From Takakia lepidozioides (Eukaryota > Streptophyta > Takakiopsida > Takakiales > Takakiaceae), in NCBI GenBank assembly GCA_030704615.1, contig CM060734.1, forward strand, positions 26,970,001-27,034,000: a stretch of DNA of 64,000 bases. Direction: 5' to 3'. Position 1 is the stretch's first letter. Each line of letters opens with the position of its first letter. The notes beneath the pieces were generated by a model that worked only from the letters and a program-made list of their open reading frames with translations, was not told where the DNA came from and did no database searches. The position numbers were made by a program, and so were the translations under genes. Shown here one piece after another: positions 18,527 to 30,604 of this stretch.

Positions 18527-19537
18527 CTATGGACTATGTAACCTGCATGGGCTGTGTTGGGCTGTGACAGGCTGTGTGGCACTGTGGTGGGCTGTGATAG
18601 GCTGTGTGACATTGTGATGGGCTGTGATAGGCTGTGTGACATTGTGATGGGCTGTGATAGGCTGTGTCACGCTGTGATGGGCTGTGATAGCTATGCCCTG
18701 GTCATACACGCTTGGCTTAGCGACAAGTGCTTCATACTCTGTTGGTATCACTGGCGCAGCCCGTGACTGTTTTTGCGTTTCAACATGCAAATCGTGCTGC
18801 AATGGTTTGTCATGGATACCACTGTATCCCTTCAACTTATTGGCATTGACTCTCCCCAGCATTTCTTTGTTAATGGTTTGTAACATGGCGGTGTTATTAT
18901 CATACATCTTCTGTATGACATAAGGTCCTTTCCATGGAGATTTAAGCTTAGAAGCTTTAATCTTCCCCTTCTTCTGTAACCACAGTATCAAATCTCCCGT
19001 CTTAAAAGTTTTTAATTTACCTTCATCAAACTGATCCTTCCTCTTCATCTGAATTCTGGTCATGTTATCAGCTGCATCAGCACGTACTTCTTCCACATGG
19101 TATAATTCATGTTTCCTGACCTTAATTGCATCTTCCAATTCCATTCTCCTTCCCCATTCAGTTCTCATGGTAGGTAACAGGAATTCCACTGGAAGTAAAG
19201 CTTCCATACCATAAACTAATTGGAATGGTGTATACTTAGTGGTGACTTTATATGAAGTCATGTATGACCACAAAGCTGTCAGCAGCTTTGTATCCCAATC
19301 TGTTTTGTTTGCATTGACTATCTTAGCCAAGATAGTACATAGTATTTTGTTGGTAGCCTCTGCCTGCCCATTACCCTGTGGGTAATATGTTGTACTTTTC
19401 CTATGCACAATCATGAACTCTTTAGTCAATAGTTCAATGGTCTCATTAATGAAGTGACTTCCCTGGTCACTAATAAATTCCAGGGGACAGCCAAATCGTG
19501 TAAGTATGTTCTCATAAATGAATCTTGCTGTGGACTT
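18527..19537 (-). pseudogene. Ty3/gypsy integrase, 5'-truncated (core second half and GPY/F domain)
   Basis: The minus-strand frame contains the second half of a retroviral-type integrase core: FISDQGSHF and GQAEATNK give Asp and Glu spaced by exactly 35 residues. YYPQGNGQ and TPFQLVYGMEALLPVEF follow, then the GPY/F module (WKGPYVI, then VNANKLKGY). The HHCC zinc finger and first catalytic Asp are missing: coding sequence stops at 19537, where the duplicated unit begins. The frame stays open into that unit to 19759, but those 74 residues are not integrase. The C-terminus runs into 10-residue repeats (TAHHNVTQPI type) encoded by the GCTGTG minisatellite. Integrase inserts element DNA into the genome; this copy cannot be active. 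Confidence 0.85.
18549..18690. repeat. GCTGTG minisatellite, 10-bp unit arranged as 30-bp repeats
   Basis: Fourteen 10-bp units in perfect register. From 18591 a 30-bp composite (GCTGTGATAG, GCTGTGTGAC, ATTGTGATGG) repeats twice exactly and a third time with changes. On the minus strand it is read in frame at the end of the integrase ORF. Confidence 0.9.
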
Positions 19538-20683
19538 CGTGCGTGCCAAATTTGGGAGCGATCCAAATTCATTTGGACCCAAAACCACAGTTTCTTCCCT
19601 GTTTTGCACTCCAAACTTGATTTGTGTTCTACTTCGTGCACTCTTCATAGAGAGTTCTTGCAATAGTGAACGAAGAGAACACCCTTTTTTGGGGGCATTT
19701 TTGATTGGTCCGAATTTCGGCGGGGGAGTAGCGGTGGGATGCTGGAAGCCGCTGAACAAAATTGAGCCAAAAACGAAATCGATACGTGCCAGAAACCCCC
19801 AATGAAAGGGCAGTGCAAACCTATTTACTGGCTTAAAATAAATTTAAATTCAATTAAATTGTGGAATGGCTCGAGGGAGGAGCGCGTCAATGGGGAGGCA
19901 AATGATTCATTCGTCTGTTGTGTCTCCGCACATGTTCGAGCACATGCGGGCAAAAGAGGGGCTTCAACCACATCCGTTCAATGGGTGCAATAGTCGTGCG
20001 CGCATTGCAGGATTTCTTTTTTCGCATTGAACAAAAACCAGATGACAAGTGAACGCCTCGTTGGACAATCGAACGAATTTCGATTATTACACTGGGACGT
20101 ATCGGAGGGTACATTGAACACACCGGCCAAGTTTCAAAGCGAACGAAAAATCATTTGGATGGGCAACCATCCGTTGGCCCGTTGAACGAATTTCGATTGA
20201 TCTCATATTACTCTGGGGCGTCTTACATGGCACATTGAACATAGTGGCCAAGTCTCGAAGCCAACCAAAATCATTTCGATGGCCAACCATCCGTTGAGCC
20301 ATCGAATGAATTTCGATTGATCTCTGTTTCCTTTCTGCCTCTGCTTTGTATTGCATGTTGTACAACGATAACAAGCGTGAGACCTGCGATTCACCCGGGG
20401 TTCCACATCGTCTCTAACTTAACTGTTTCTGATTGCGTGTGATGGGACCAGGTGAGGGTCCTCACTTAACATGGATTTTAAAGCTTGAAGTTGATTGGAA
20501 TCGAGTTGAAGAAGCGACGCCATCTGTATCTTTGGGGGAGAACGATCCTTTCTTCCTCTTTCCTTTGATCTCGATGGCTCCTATGTTTAACCTAGTATGG
20601 TGGACAATCAATCATTAGGGCGACTATCTCTTGTTCCCTATGGCATACTGATGCGACGATGGAGCAATGATATGACAAGCTGA
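19538..20683. repeat. 1,146-bp unit, first tandem copy
   Basis: The unit starts at CGTGCGTGCC and is repeated from 20684 with the same start, an offset of exactly 1,146 bp. The two copies differ by only a handful of substitutions, a 1-bp indel and one 13-bp indel (present here near 20330) over about 830 comparable bases. That is roughly 1% divergence, so the duplication is recent. No coding region is recognised. Satellite-like monomers occupy about 20075-20330. The left junction cuts the integrase. The 20400-20683 part can only be seen in this copy. Confidence 0.85.
20075..20330 (-). repeat. Two diverged satellite monomers plus part of a third, inverted
   Basis: GAATTTCG begins units at 20075, 20188 and 20308, spacings of 113 and 120 bp. 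Read on the minus strand they align with the array monomer and very closely with 4747-4975 (shared CCATCCGTTG, AATCATTT, GGCCAAGT and CATTGAAC). Confidence 0.75.
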
Positions 20684-21517
20684 CGTGCGTGCCAAATTTG
20701 GGAGCGATCCAAATTCATTTGGACCCAAAACCACAGTTTCTTCCCCGTTTTGCACTCCAAACTTGATTTGTGTTCTACTTCGTGCACTCTTCATAGAGAG
20801 TTCTTGCAATAGTGAACGAAGAGAACACCCTTTTTTGGGGGCATTTTTGATTGGTCCGAATTTCGGCGGGGGAGTAGCGGTGGGATGCTGGAAGCCGCTG
20901 AACAAAATTGAGCCAAAAACGAAATCGATACGTGCCAGAATCCCCCAATGAAAGGCAGTGCAAACCTATTTACTGGCTTAAAATAAATTTAAATTCGATT
21001 AAATTGTGGAATGGCTCGAGGGAGGAGCGCGTCGATGGGGAGGCAAATGATTCATTCGTCTGTTGTGTCTCCGCACATGTTCGAGCACATGCGGGCAAAA
21101 GAGGGGCTTCAACCACATCCGTTCAATGGGTGCAATAGTCGTGCGCGCATTGCAGGATTTCTTTTTTCGCATTGAACAAAAACCAGATGACAAGTGAACG
21201 CCTCGTTGGACAATCGAACGAATTTCGATTATTACACTGGGACGTATCGGAGGGTACATTGAACGCACCGGCCAAGTTTCAAAGCGAACGAAAAATCATT
21301 TGGATGGGCAACCATCCGTTGGCCCGTTGAACGAATTTCGATTGATCTCATATTACTCTGGGGCGTCTTACATGGCACATTGAACATAGTGGCCAAGTCT
21401 CGAAGCCAACCAAAATCATTTCGATGGCCAACCATCCGTTGAGCCATCGAATGAATTTCGATTGATCTCTGTCTGCTTTGTATTGCATGTTGTACAACGA
21501 TAACAAGCGTGAGACCT
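20684..21517. repeat. 1,146-bp unit, second tandem copy, cut by the assembly gap
   Basis: It repeats 19538 onward for about 834 bp and ends at the run of N. Differences from copy one include a lost G near 20956 and the missing 13-bp segment near 21470. An intact second copy would end about 300 bp into the gap. Confidence 0.85.
21220..21470 (-). repeat. Diverged satellite monomers in the second tandem copy
   Basis: GAATTTCG starts at 21220, 21333 and 21453, the same 113/120-bp spacing as in copy one. Confidence 0.75.
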
Positions 21518-22017
21518 NNNNNNNNNNNNNNNNNNNNNNNNNNNNNNNNNNNNNNNNNNNNNNNNNNNNNNNNNNNNNNNNNNNNNNNNNNNNNNNNNNN
21601 NNNNNNNNNNNNNNNNNNNNNNNNNNNNNNNNNNNNNNNNNNNNNNNNNNNNNNNNNNNNNNNNNNNNNNNNNNNNNNNNNNNNNNNNNNNNNNNNNNNN
21701 NNNNNNNNNNNNNNNNNNNNNNNNNNNNNNNNNNNNNNNNNNNNNNNNNNNNNNNNNNNNNNNNNNNNNNNNNNNNNNNNNNNNNNNNNNNNNNNNNNNN
21801 NNNNNNNNNNNNNNNNNNNNNNNNNNNNNNNNNNNNNNNNNNNNNNNNNNNNNNNNNNNNNNNNNNNNNNNNNNNNNNNNNNNNNNNNNNNNNNNNNNNN
21901 NNNNNNNNNNNNNNNNNNNNNNNNNNNNNNNNNNNNNNNNNNNNNNNNNNNNNNNNNNNNNNNNNNNNNNNNNNNNNNNNNNNNNNNNNNNNNNNNNNNN
22001 NNNNNNNNNNNNNNNNN
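21518..22017. other. Assembly gap, exactly 500 N
   Basis: A round-number N run is normally a placeholder of unknown true size. It separates the duplicated unit from the satellite array, so the real junction is not visible. Frames translated across it are meaningless. Confidence 0.98.
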
Positions 22018-25000
22018 AAATTGTACGAAAGGGTGAAACCCATCGTTCGATGTTCAAATGAATTTTTGATTGCTTTCAATCTTGCGAGTGTGTTGGACAT
22101 ACCTTGTCACATGCTCCTCTCAAGTATGAAGTCAATCAAATTGATTGAAAGGGTGAACCCATCGTTCGATGTTCAAATGATTTTGATTGCTTTCAAACAT
22201 TGCGAGTGTGTGGACATACCTTGTCAGAGGTACGTGTCGAGTATCAGGTCAATCGAAATTGATGAAAGGGTGAACCCATCGTTCGATGTTCAAATGAATT
22301 TTTGATTGCTTTCAACTTTGCGAGTGTGTTGGACATACCTTGTCACATGCTCCTCTCAAGTATGAAGTCAATCAAAATTGATTGAAAGGGTGAACCCATC
22401 GTTCGATGTTCAAATGATTTTTGATTGCTTTCAATCTTGCGAGTGTGTTGGACATACCTTGTCACATGCTCCTCTCAAGTATGAAGTCAATCAAAATTGA
22501 TTGAAAGGGTGAACCCATCGTTCGATGTTCAAATGATTTTTGATTGCTTTCAATCTTTGCGAGTGTGTTGGACATACCTTGTCACATGCTCCTCTCAAGT
22601 ATGAAGTCAATCAAAATGATTGAAAGGGTGAACCCATCGTTCGATGTTCAAATGATTTTTGATTGCTTTCAAAATTGCGAGTGTGTTGGACATACCTTGT
22701 CACATGCTCCTCTCAAGTATGAAGTCAATCAAAATTGATTGAAAGGGTGAACCCATCGTTCGATGTTCAAATGAATTTTGATTGCTTTCAATCATGCGAG
22801 TGTGTTGGACATACCTTGTCAGAGGTACGTCGAGTATCAGGTCAATCGAAATTGATTGAAAGGGTGAACCCATCGTTCGATGTTCAAATGAATTTTGATT
22901 GCTTTCAATCTTTGCGAGTGTGTTGGACATACCTTGTCACATGCTCCTCTCAAGTATGAAGTCAATCAAAATTGATTGAAAGGGTGACCCATCGTTCGAT
23001 GTTCAAATGAATTTTGATTGCTTTCAATCATTGCGAGTGTGTTGGACATACCTTGTCACATGCTCTCTCAAGTATGAAGTCAATCAAAATGATTGAAAGG
23101 GTGAACCCATCGTTCGATGTTCAAATGATTTTTGATTGCTTTCAAACATGCGAGTGTGTTGGACATACCTTGTCAGAGGTACGTGTCGAGTATCAAGTCA
23201 ATCGAAATTGATTGAAAGGGTGAACCCATCGTTCGATGTTCAAATGAATTTTGATTGCTTTCAATCTTTGCGAGTGTGTTGGACATACCTTGTCACATGC
23301 TCCTCTCAAGTATGAAGTCAATCAAAATTGATTGAAAGGGTGAACCCATCGTTCGATGTTCAAATGATTTTGATTGCTTTCAAACATTGCGAGTGTGTTG
23401 GACATACCTGTCACATGCTCCTCTCAAGTATGAAGTCAATCAAAATTGATTGAAAGGGTGAACCCATCGTTCGATGTTCAAATGATCTTTGATTGCTTTC
23501 AATCTTTGCGAGTGTGTTGGACATACCTTGTCAGAGGTAGTGTGGAGTATCAGGTCAATCGAAATTGATTGAAAGGGTGAACCCATCGTTCGATGTTCAA
23601 ATGAATTTTGATTGCTTTCAATCTTTGCGAGTGTGTTGGACATACCTTGTCACATGCTCCTCTCAAGTATGAAGTCAATCAAAATTGATTGAAAGGGTGA
23701 ACCCATCGTTCGATGTTCAAATGATTTTTGATTGCTTTCAAACATTGCGAGTGTGTTGGACATACCTTGTCAGAGGTACGTGTGGAGTATCAGGTCAATC
23801 GAAATTGTTGAAAGGGTGAACCCATCGTTCGATGTTCAAATGAATTTTTGATTGCTTTCAATCTTTGCGAGTGTGTTGGACATACCTTGTCACATGCTCT
23901 CTCAAGTATGAAGTCAATCAAAATGATTGAAAGGGTGAACCCATCGTTCGATGTTCAAATGATTTTTGATTGCTTTCAAACATTGCGAGTGTGTTGGACA
24001 TACCTTGTCAGAGGTACGTGTCGAGTATCAGGTCAATCGAAATTGATTGAAAGGGTGAACCCATCGTTCGATGTTCAAATGAATTTTTGATTGCTTTCAA
24101 TCTTTGCGAGTGTGTTGGACATACCTTGTCACATGCTCCTCTCAAGTATGAAGTCAATCAAAATTGATTGAAAGGGTGAACCCATCGTTCGATGTTCAAA
24201 TGATTTTTGATTGCTTTCAAACATTGCGAGTGTGTTGGACATACCTTGTCACATGCTCCTTCAAGTATGAAGTCAATCAAAATTGATTCAAAGGGTGAAC
24301 CCATCGTTCGATGTTCAAATGATTTTTGATTGCTTTCAATCTTTGCGAGTGTGTTGGACATACCTTGTCACATGCTCCTCTCAAGTATGAAGTCAATCAA
24401 AATTGATTGAAAGGGTGAACCCATCGTTCGATGTTCAAATGATTTTGATTGCTTTCAAACATTGCGAGTGTGTTGGACATACCTTGTCAGAGGTACGTGT
24501 GGAGTATCAAGTCAATCGAAATTGATTGAAAGGGTGAACCCATCGTTCGATGTTCAAATGAATTTTTGATTGCTTTCAATCTTTGCGATGTGTGTTGGAC
24601 ATACCTTGTCACATGCTCCTCTCAAGTATGAAGTCAATCAAAATTGATTGAAAGGGTGAACCCATCGTTCGATGTTCAAATGAATTTTTGATTGCTTTCA
24701 AACATTGCGAGTGTGTTGGACATACCTTGTCAGAGGTACGTCTCGAGTATCAAGTCAATCGAAAATGATTGAAAGGGTGAACCCATCGTTCGATGTTCAA
24801 ATGAATTTTTGATTGCTTTCAATCTTTGCGAGTGTGTTGGACATACCTTGTCACATGCTCCTCTCAAGTATGAAGTCAATCAAAATTGATTGAAAGGGTG
24901 AACCCATCGTTCGATGTTCAAATGAATTTTGATTGCTTTCAATCTTGCGAGTGTGTTGGACATACCTTGTCACATGCTCCTCTCAAGTATGAAGTCAATC

Positions 25001-28000
25001 AAAATTGATTGAAAGGGTGAACCCATCGTTCGATGTTCAAATGATTTTGATTGCTTTCAATCATTGCGAGTGTGTTGGACATACCTTGTCACATGCTCCT
25101 CTCAAGTATGAAGTCAATCAAAATTGATTGAAAGGGTGAACCCATCGTTCGATGTTCAAATGATTTTTGATTGCTTTCAACATTGCGAGTGTGTTGGACA
25201 TACCTTGTCAGAGGTACGTGTCGAGTATCAGGTCAATCGAAATTGATTGAAAGGGTGAACCCATCGTTCGATGTTCAAATGAATTTTGATTGCTTTCAAT
25301 CTTTGCGAGTGTGTTGGACATACCTTGTCACATGCTCCTCTCAAGTATGAAGTCAATCAAAATTGATTGAAAGGGTGAACCCATCGTTCGATGTTCAAAT
25401 GAATTTTTGATTGCTTTCAAACATTGCGAGTGTGTTGGACATACCTTGTCACATGCTCCTCTCAAGTATGAAGTCAATCAAAATTGATTGAAAGGGTGAA
25501 CCCATCGTTCGATGTTCAAATGATTTTTGATTGCTTTCAAACATTGCGAGTGTGTTGGACATACCTTGTCAGAGGCACGTGTCGAGTATCAGGTCAATCG
25601 AAATTGATTCAAAGGGTGAACCCATCGTTCGATGTTCAAATGAATTTTTGATTGCTTTCAATCTTTGCGAGTGTGTTGGACATACCTTGTCACATGCTCC
25701 TCTCAAGTATGAAGTCAATCAAAATTGATTGAAAGGGTGAACCCATCGTTCGATGTTCAAATGATTTTTGATTGCTTTCAAACATTGCGAGTGTGTTGGA
25801 CATACCTTGTCACATGCTCCTCTCAAGTATGAAGTCAATCAAAATTGATTGAAAGGGTGAACCCATCGTTCGATGTTCAAATGATCTTTGATTGCTTTCA
25901 ATCTTTGCGAGTGTGTTGGACATACCTTGTCAGAGGTACGGTGGAGTATCAGGTCAATCGAAATTGATTCAAAGGGTGAACCCATCGTTCGATGTTCAAA
26001 TGAATTTTGATTGCTTTCAATCTTTGCGAGTGTGTTGGACATACCTTGTCACATGCTCCTCTCAAGTATGAAGTCAATCAAAATTGATTGAAAGGGTGAA
26101 CCCATCGTTCGATGTTCAAATGATCTTTGATTGCTTTCAATCTTTGCGAGTGTGTTGGACATACCTTGTCAGAGGTACGTGTGGAGTATCAGGTCAATCG
26201 AAATTGATTGAAAGGGTGAACCCATCGTTCGATGTTCAAATGAATTTTTGATTGCTTTCAATCTTTGCGAGTGTGTTGGACATACCTTGTCACATGCTCC
26301 TCTCAAGTATGAAGTCAATCAAAATTGATTGAAAGGGTGAACCCATCGTTCGATGTTCAAATGATTTTTGATTGCTTTCAAACATTGCGAGTGTGTTGGA
26401 CATACCTTGTCAGAGGTACGTGTGGAGTATCAGGTCAATCGAAATTGATTGAAAGGGTGAACCCATCGTTCGATGTTCAAATGAATTTTTGATTGCTTTC
26501 AATCTTTGCGAGTGTGTTGGACATACCTTGTCACATGCTCCTCTCAAGTATGAAGTCAATCAAAATTGATTGAAAGGGTGAACCCATCGTTCGATGTTCA
26601 AATGATTTTTGATTGCTTTCAAACATTGCGAGTGTGTTGGACATACCTTGTCACATGCTCCTGTCAAGTATGAAGTCAATCAAATTGATTGAAAGGGTGA
26701 ACCCATCGTTCGATGTTCAAATGATTTTTGATTGCTTTCAATCTTTGCGAGTGTGTTGGACATACCTTGTCACATGCTCCTCTCAAGTATGAAGTCAATC
26801 AAAATTGATTGAAAGGGTGAACCCATCGTTCGATGTTCAAATGATTTTTGATTGCTTTCAAACATTGCGAGTGTGTTGGACATACCTTGTCAGAGGTACG
26901 TGTCGAGTATCAGGTCAATCGAAATTGATTGAAAGGGTGAACCCATCGTTCGATGTTCAAATGAATTTTTGATTGCTTTCAATCTTTGCGAGTGTGTTGG
27001 ACATACCTTGTCACATGCTCCTCTCAAGTATGAAGTCAATCAAAATTGATTGAAAGGGTGAACCCATCGTTCGATGTTCAAATGATTTTTGATTGCTTTC
27101 AAACATTGCGAGTGTGTTGGACATACCTTGTCAGAGGTACGTGTCGAGTATCAGGTCAATCGAAATTGATTGAAAGGGTGAACCCATCGTTCGATGTTCA
27201 AATGAATTTTTGATTGCTTTCAATCTTTGCGAGTGTGTTGGACATACCTTGTCACATGCTCCTCTCAAGTATGAAGTCAATCAAAATTGATTGAAAGGGT
27301 GAACCCATCGTTCGATGTTCAAATGATCTTTGATTGCTTTCAATCTTTGCGAGTGTGTTGGACATACCTTGTCAGAGGTACGTGTGGAGTATCAAGTCAA
27401 TCGAAATTGATTGAAAGGGTGAACCCATCGTTCGATGTTCAAATGAATTTTTGATTGCTTTCAATCTTTGCGAGTGTGTTGGACATACCTTGTCACATGC
27501 TCCTCTCAAGTATGAAGTCAATCAAAATTGATTGAAAGGGTGAACCCATCGTTCGATGTTCAAATGATTTTGATTGCTTTCAAATCTTTGCGAGTGTGTT
27601 GGACATACCTTGTCAGAGGTACGTGTCGAGTATCAGGTCAATCAAAATTGATTGAAAGGGTGAACCCATCGTTCGATGTTCAAATGAATTTTTGATTGCT
27701 TTCAATCTTTGCGAGTGTGTTGGACATACCTTGTCACATGCTCCTCTCAAGTATGAAGTCAATCAAAATTGATTGAAAGGGTGAACCCATCGTTCGATGT
27801 TCAAATGATTTTTGATTGCTTTCAAACATTGCGAGTGTGTTGGACATACCTTGTCAGAGGTACGTGTGGAGTATCAGTCAATCGAAATTGATTGAAAGGG
27901 TGAACCCATCGTTCGATGTTCAAATGAATTTTTGATTGCTTTCAATCTTTGCGAGTGTGTTGGACATACCTTGTCACATGCTCCTCTCAAGTATGAAGTC

Positions 28001-28707
28001 AATCAAAATTGATTGAAAGGGTGAACCCATCGTTCGATGTTCAAATGATTTTGATTGCTTTCAACATTGCGAGTGTGTTGGACATACCTTGTCACATGCT
28101 CCTCTCAAGTATGAAGTCAATCAAAATTGATTGAAAGGGTGAACCCATCGTTCGATGTTCAAATGAATTTTTGATTGCTTTCAAACATTGCGAGTGTGTT
28201 GGACATACCTTGTCAGAGGTACCTGTCGAGTATCAGGTCAATCGAAATTGATTGAAAGGGTGAACCCATCGTTCGATGTTCAAATGAATTTTTGATTGCT
28301 TTCAATCTTTGCGAGTGTGTTGGACATACCTTGTCACATGCTCCTCAAAGGGTGAACCCATCGTTCGATGTTCAAATGAATTTTTGATTGCTTTCAAATC
28401 TTTGCGAGTGTGTTGGACATACCTTGTCACATGCTCCTCTCAAGTATGAAGTCAATCAAAATTGATTGAAAGGGTGAACCCATCGTTCGATGTTCAAATG
28501 AATTTTTGATTGCTTTCAATCTTTGCGAGTGTGTTGGACATACCTTGTCACATGCTCCTCTCAAGTATGAAGTCAATCAAAATTGATTGAAAGGGTGAAC
28601 CCATCGTTCGATGTTCAAATGATTTTGATTGCTTTCAATCTTTGCGAGTGTGTTGGACATACCTTGTCACATGCTCCTCTCAAGTATGAAGTCAATCAAA
28701 ATTGATT

Positions 28708-29640
28708 GAAAGGGTGAACCCATCGTTCGATGTTCAAATGATTTTTGATTGCTTTCAAACATTGCGAGTGTGTTGGACATACCTTGTCAGAGGTACGTGT
28801 CGAGTATCAGGTCAATCGAAATTGATTCAAAGGGTGAACCCATCGTTCGATGTTCAAATGAATTTTTGATTGCTTTCAATCTTTGCGAGTGTGTTGGACA
28901 TACCTTGTCACATGCTCCTCTCAAGTATGAAGTCAATCAAAATTGATTGAAAGGGTGAACCCATCGTTCGATGTTCAAATGATTTTGATTGCTTTCAAAC
29001 ATTGCGAGTGTGTTGGACATACCTTGTCAGAGGTACGTGTCGAGTATCAAGTCAATCGAAATTGATTGAAAGGGTGAACCCATCGTTCGATGTTCAAATG
29101 AATTTTGATTGCTTTCAATCTTTGCGAGTGTGTTGGACATACCTTGTCACATGCTCCTCTCAAGTATGAAGTCAATCAAAATTGATTGAAAGGGTGAACC
29201 CATCGTTCGATGTTCAAATGAATTTTTGATTGCTTTCAAACATTGCGAGTGTGTTGGACATACCTTGTCAGAGGTACGTGTCGAGTATCAAGTCAATCGA
29301 AATTGATTGAAAGGGTGAACCCATCGTTCGATGTTCAAATGAATTTTTGATTGCTTTCAATCTTTGCGAGTGTGTTGGACATACCTTGTCACATGCTCCT
29401 CTCAAGTATGAAGTCAATCAAAATTGATTGAAAGGGTGAACCCATCGTTCGATGTTCAAATGAATTTTTGATTGCTTTCAAACATTGCGAGTGTGTTGGA
29501 CATACCTTGTCACAGGTACGTGTCGAGTATGGTCAATCGAAATTGATTGAAAGGGTGAACCCATCGTTCGATGTTCAAATGAATTTTTGATTGCTTTCAA
29601 TCTTTGCGAGTGTGTTGGACATACCTTGTCACATGCTCCT
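28708..29640 (+). repeat. Higher-order repeat block, copy 1 (933 bp)
   Basis: Eight monomers in a fixed order: B spacer with GATTCAAAGGG; A; B; A; B; A; a CACAGGTACG hybrid spacer; then a monomer truncated to CACATGCTCCT and joined directly to CAAAGGGTGA, about 25-30 bp short. The same order defines copies 2 to 5. Confidence 0.8.
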
Positions 29641-30604
29641 CAAAGGGTGAACCCATCGTTCGATGTTCAAATGAATTTTTGATTGCTTTCAATCTTTGCG
29701 AGTGTGTTGGACATACCTTGTCACATGCTCCTCTCAAGTATGAAGTCAATCAAAATTGATTGAAAGGGTGAACCCATCGTTCGATGTTCAAATGATTTTT
29801 GATTGCTTTCAAACATTGCGAGTGTGTTGGACATACCTTGTCACATGCTCCTCTCAAGTATGAAGTCAATCAAAATTGATTGAAAGGGTGAACCCATCGT
29901 TCGATGTTCAAATGATTTTTGATTGCTTTCAAACATTGCGAGTGTGTTGGACATACCTTGTCACAGGTACGTGTCGAGTATCAAGTCAATCGAAATTGAT
30001 TGAAAGGGTGAACCCATCGTTCGATGTTCAAATGAATTTTTGATTGCTTTCAATCTTTGCGAGTGTGTTGGACATACCTTGTCACATGCTCCTCTCAAGT
30101 ATGAAGTCAATCAAAATTGATTGAAAGGGTGAACCCATCGTTCGATGTTCAAATGAATTTTTGATTGCTTTCAAACATTGCGAGTGTGTTGGACATACCT
30201 TGTCAGAGGTACGTGTCGAGTATCAAGTCAATCGAAATTGATTGAAAGGGTGAACCCATCGTTCGATGTTCAAATGATTTTTGATTGCTTTCAATCTTTG
30301 CGAGTGTGTTGGACATACCTTGTCACATGCTCCTCTCAAGTATGAAGTCAATCAAAATTGATTGAAAGGGTGAACCCATCGTTCGATGTTCAAATGATTT
30401 TTGATTGCTTTCAAACATTGCGAGTGTGTTGGACATACCTTGTCAGATGCTCCTCTCAAGTATGAAGTCAATCAAAATTGATTGAAAGGGTGAACCCATC
30501 GTTCGATGTTCAAATGAATTTTTGATTGCTTTCAATCTTTGCGAGTGTGTTGGACATACCTTGTCACATGCTCCTCTCAAGTATGAAGTCAATCAAAATT
30601 GATT

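Noticed and set aside
19538-19759. N-terminal 74 residues of the integrase frame as part of the protein
   Set aside because: The same sequence recurs at 20684-20905 without integrase and belongs to the 1,146-bp unit. The frame is open by chance across the junction.
19538-21517. The two direct repeats as LTRs of a small (TRIM-like) retroelement
   Set aside because: No primer-binding site follows the first copy, no polypurine tract precedes the second on either strand, and the copies fit a simple 1,146-bp tandem offset.
21348-22305. Long frames of 175-275 codons across the N gap
   Set aside because: They consist almost entirely of N translated as unknown residues.
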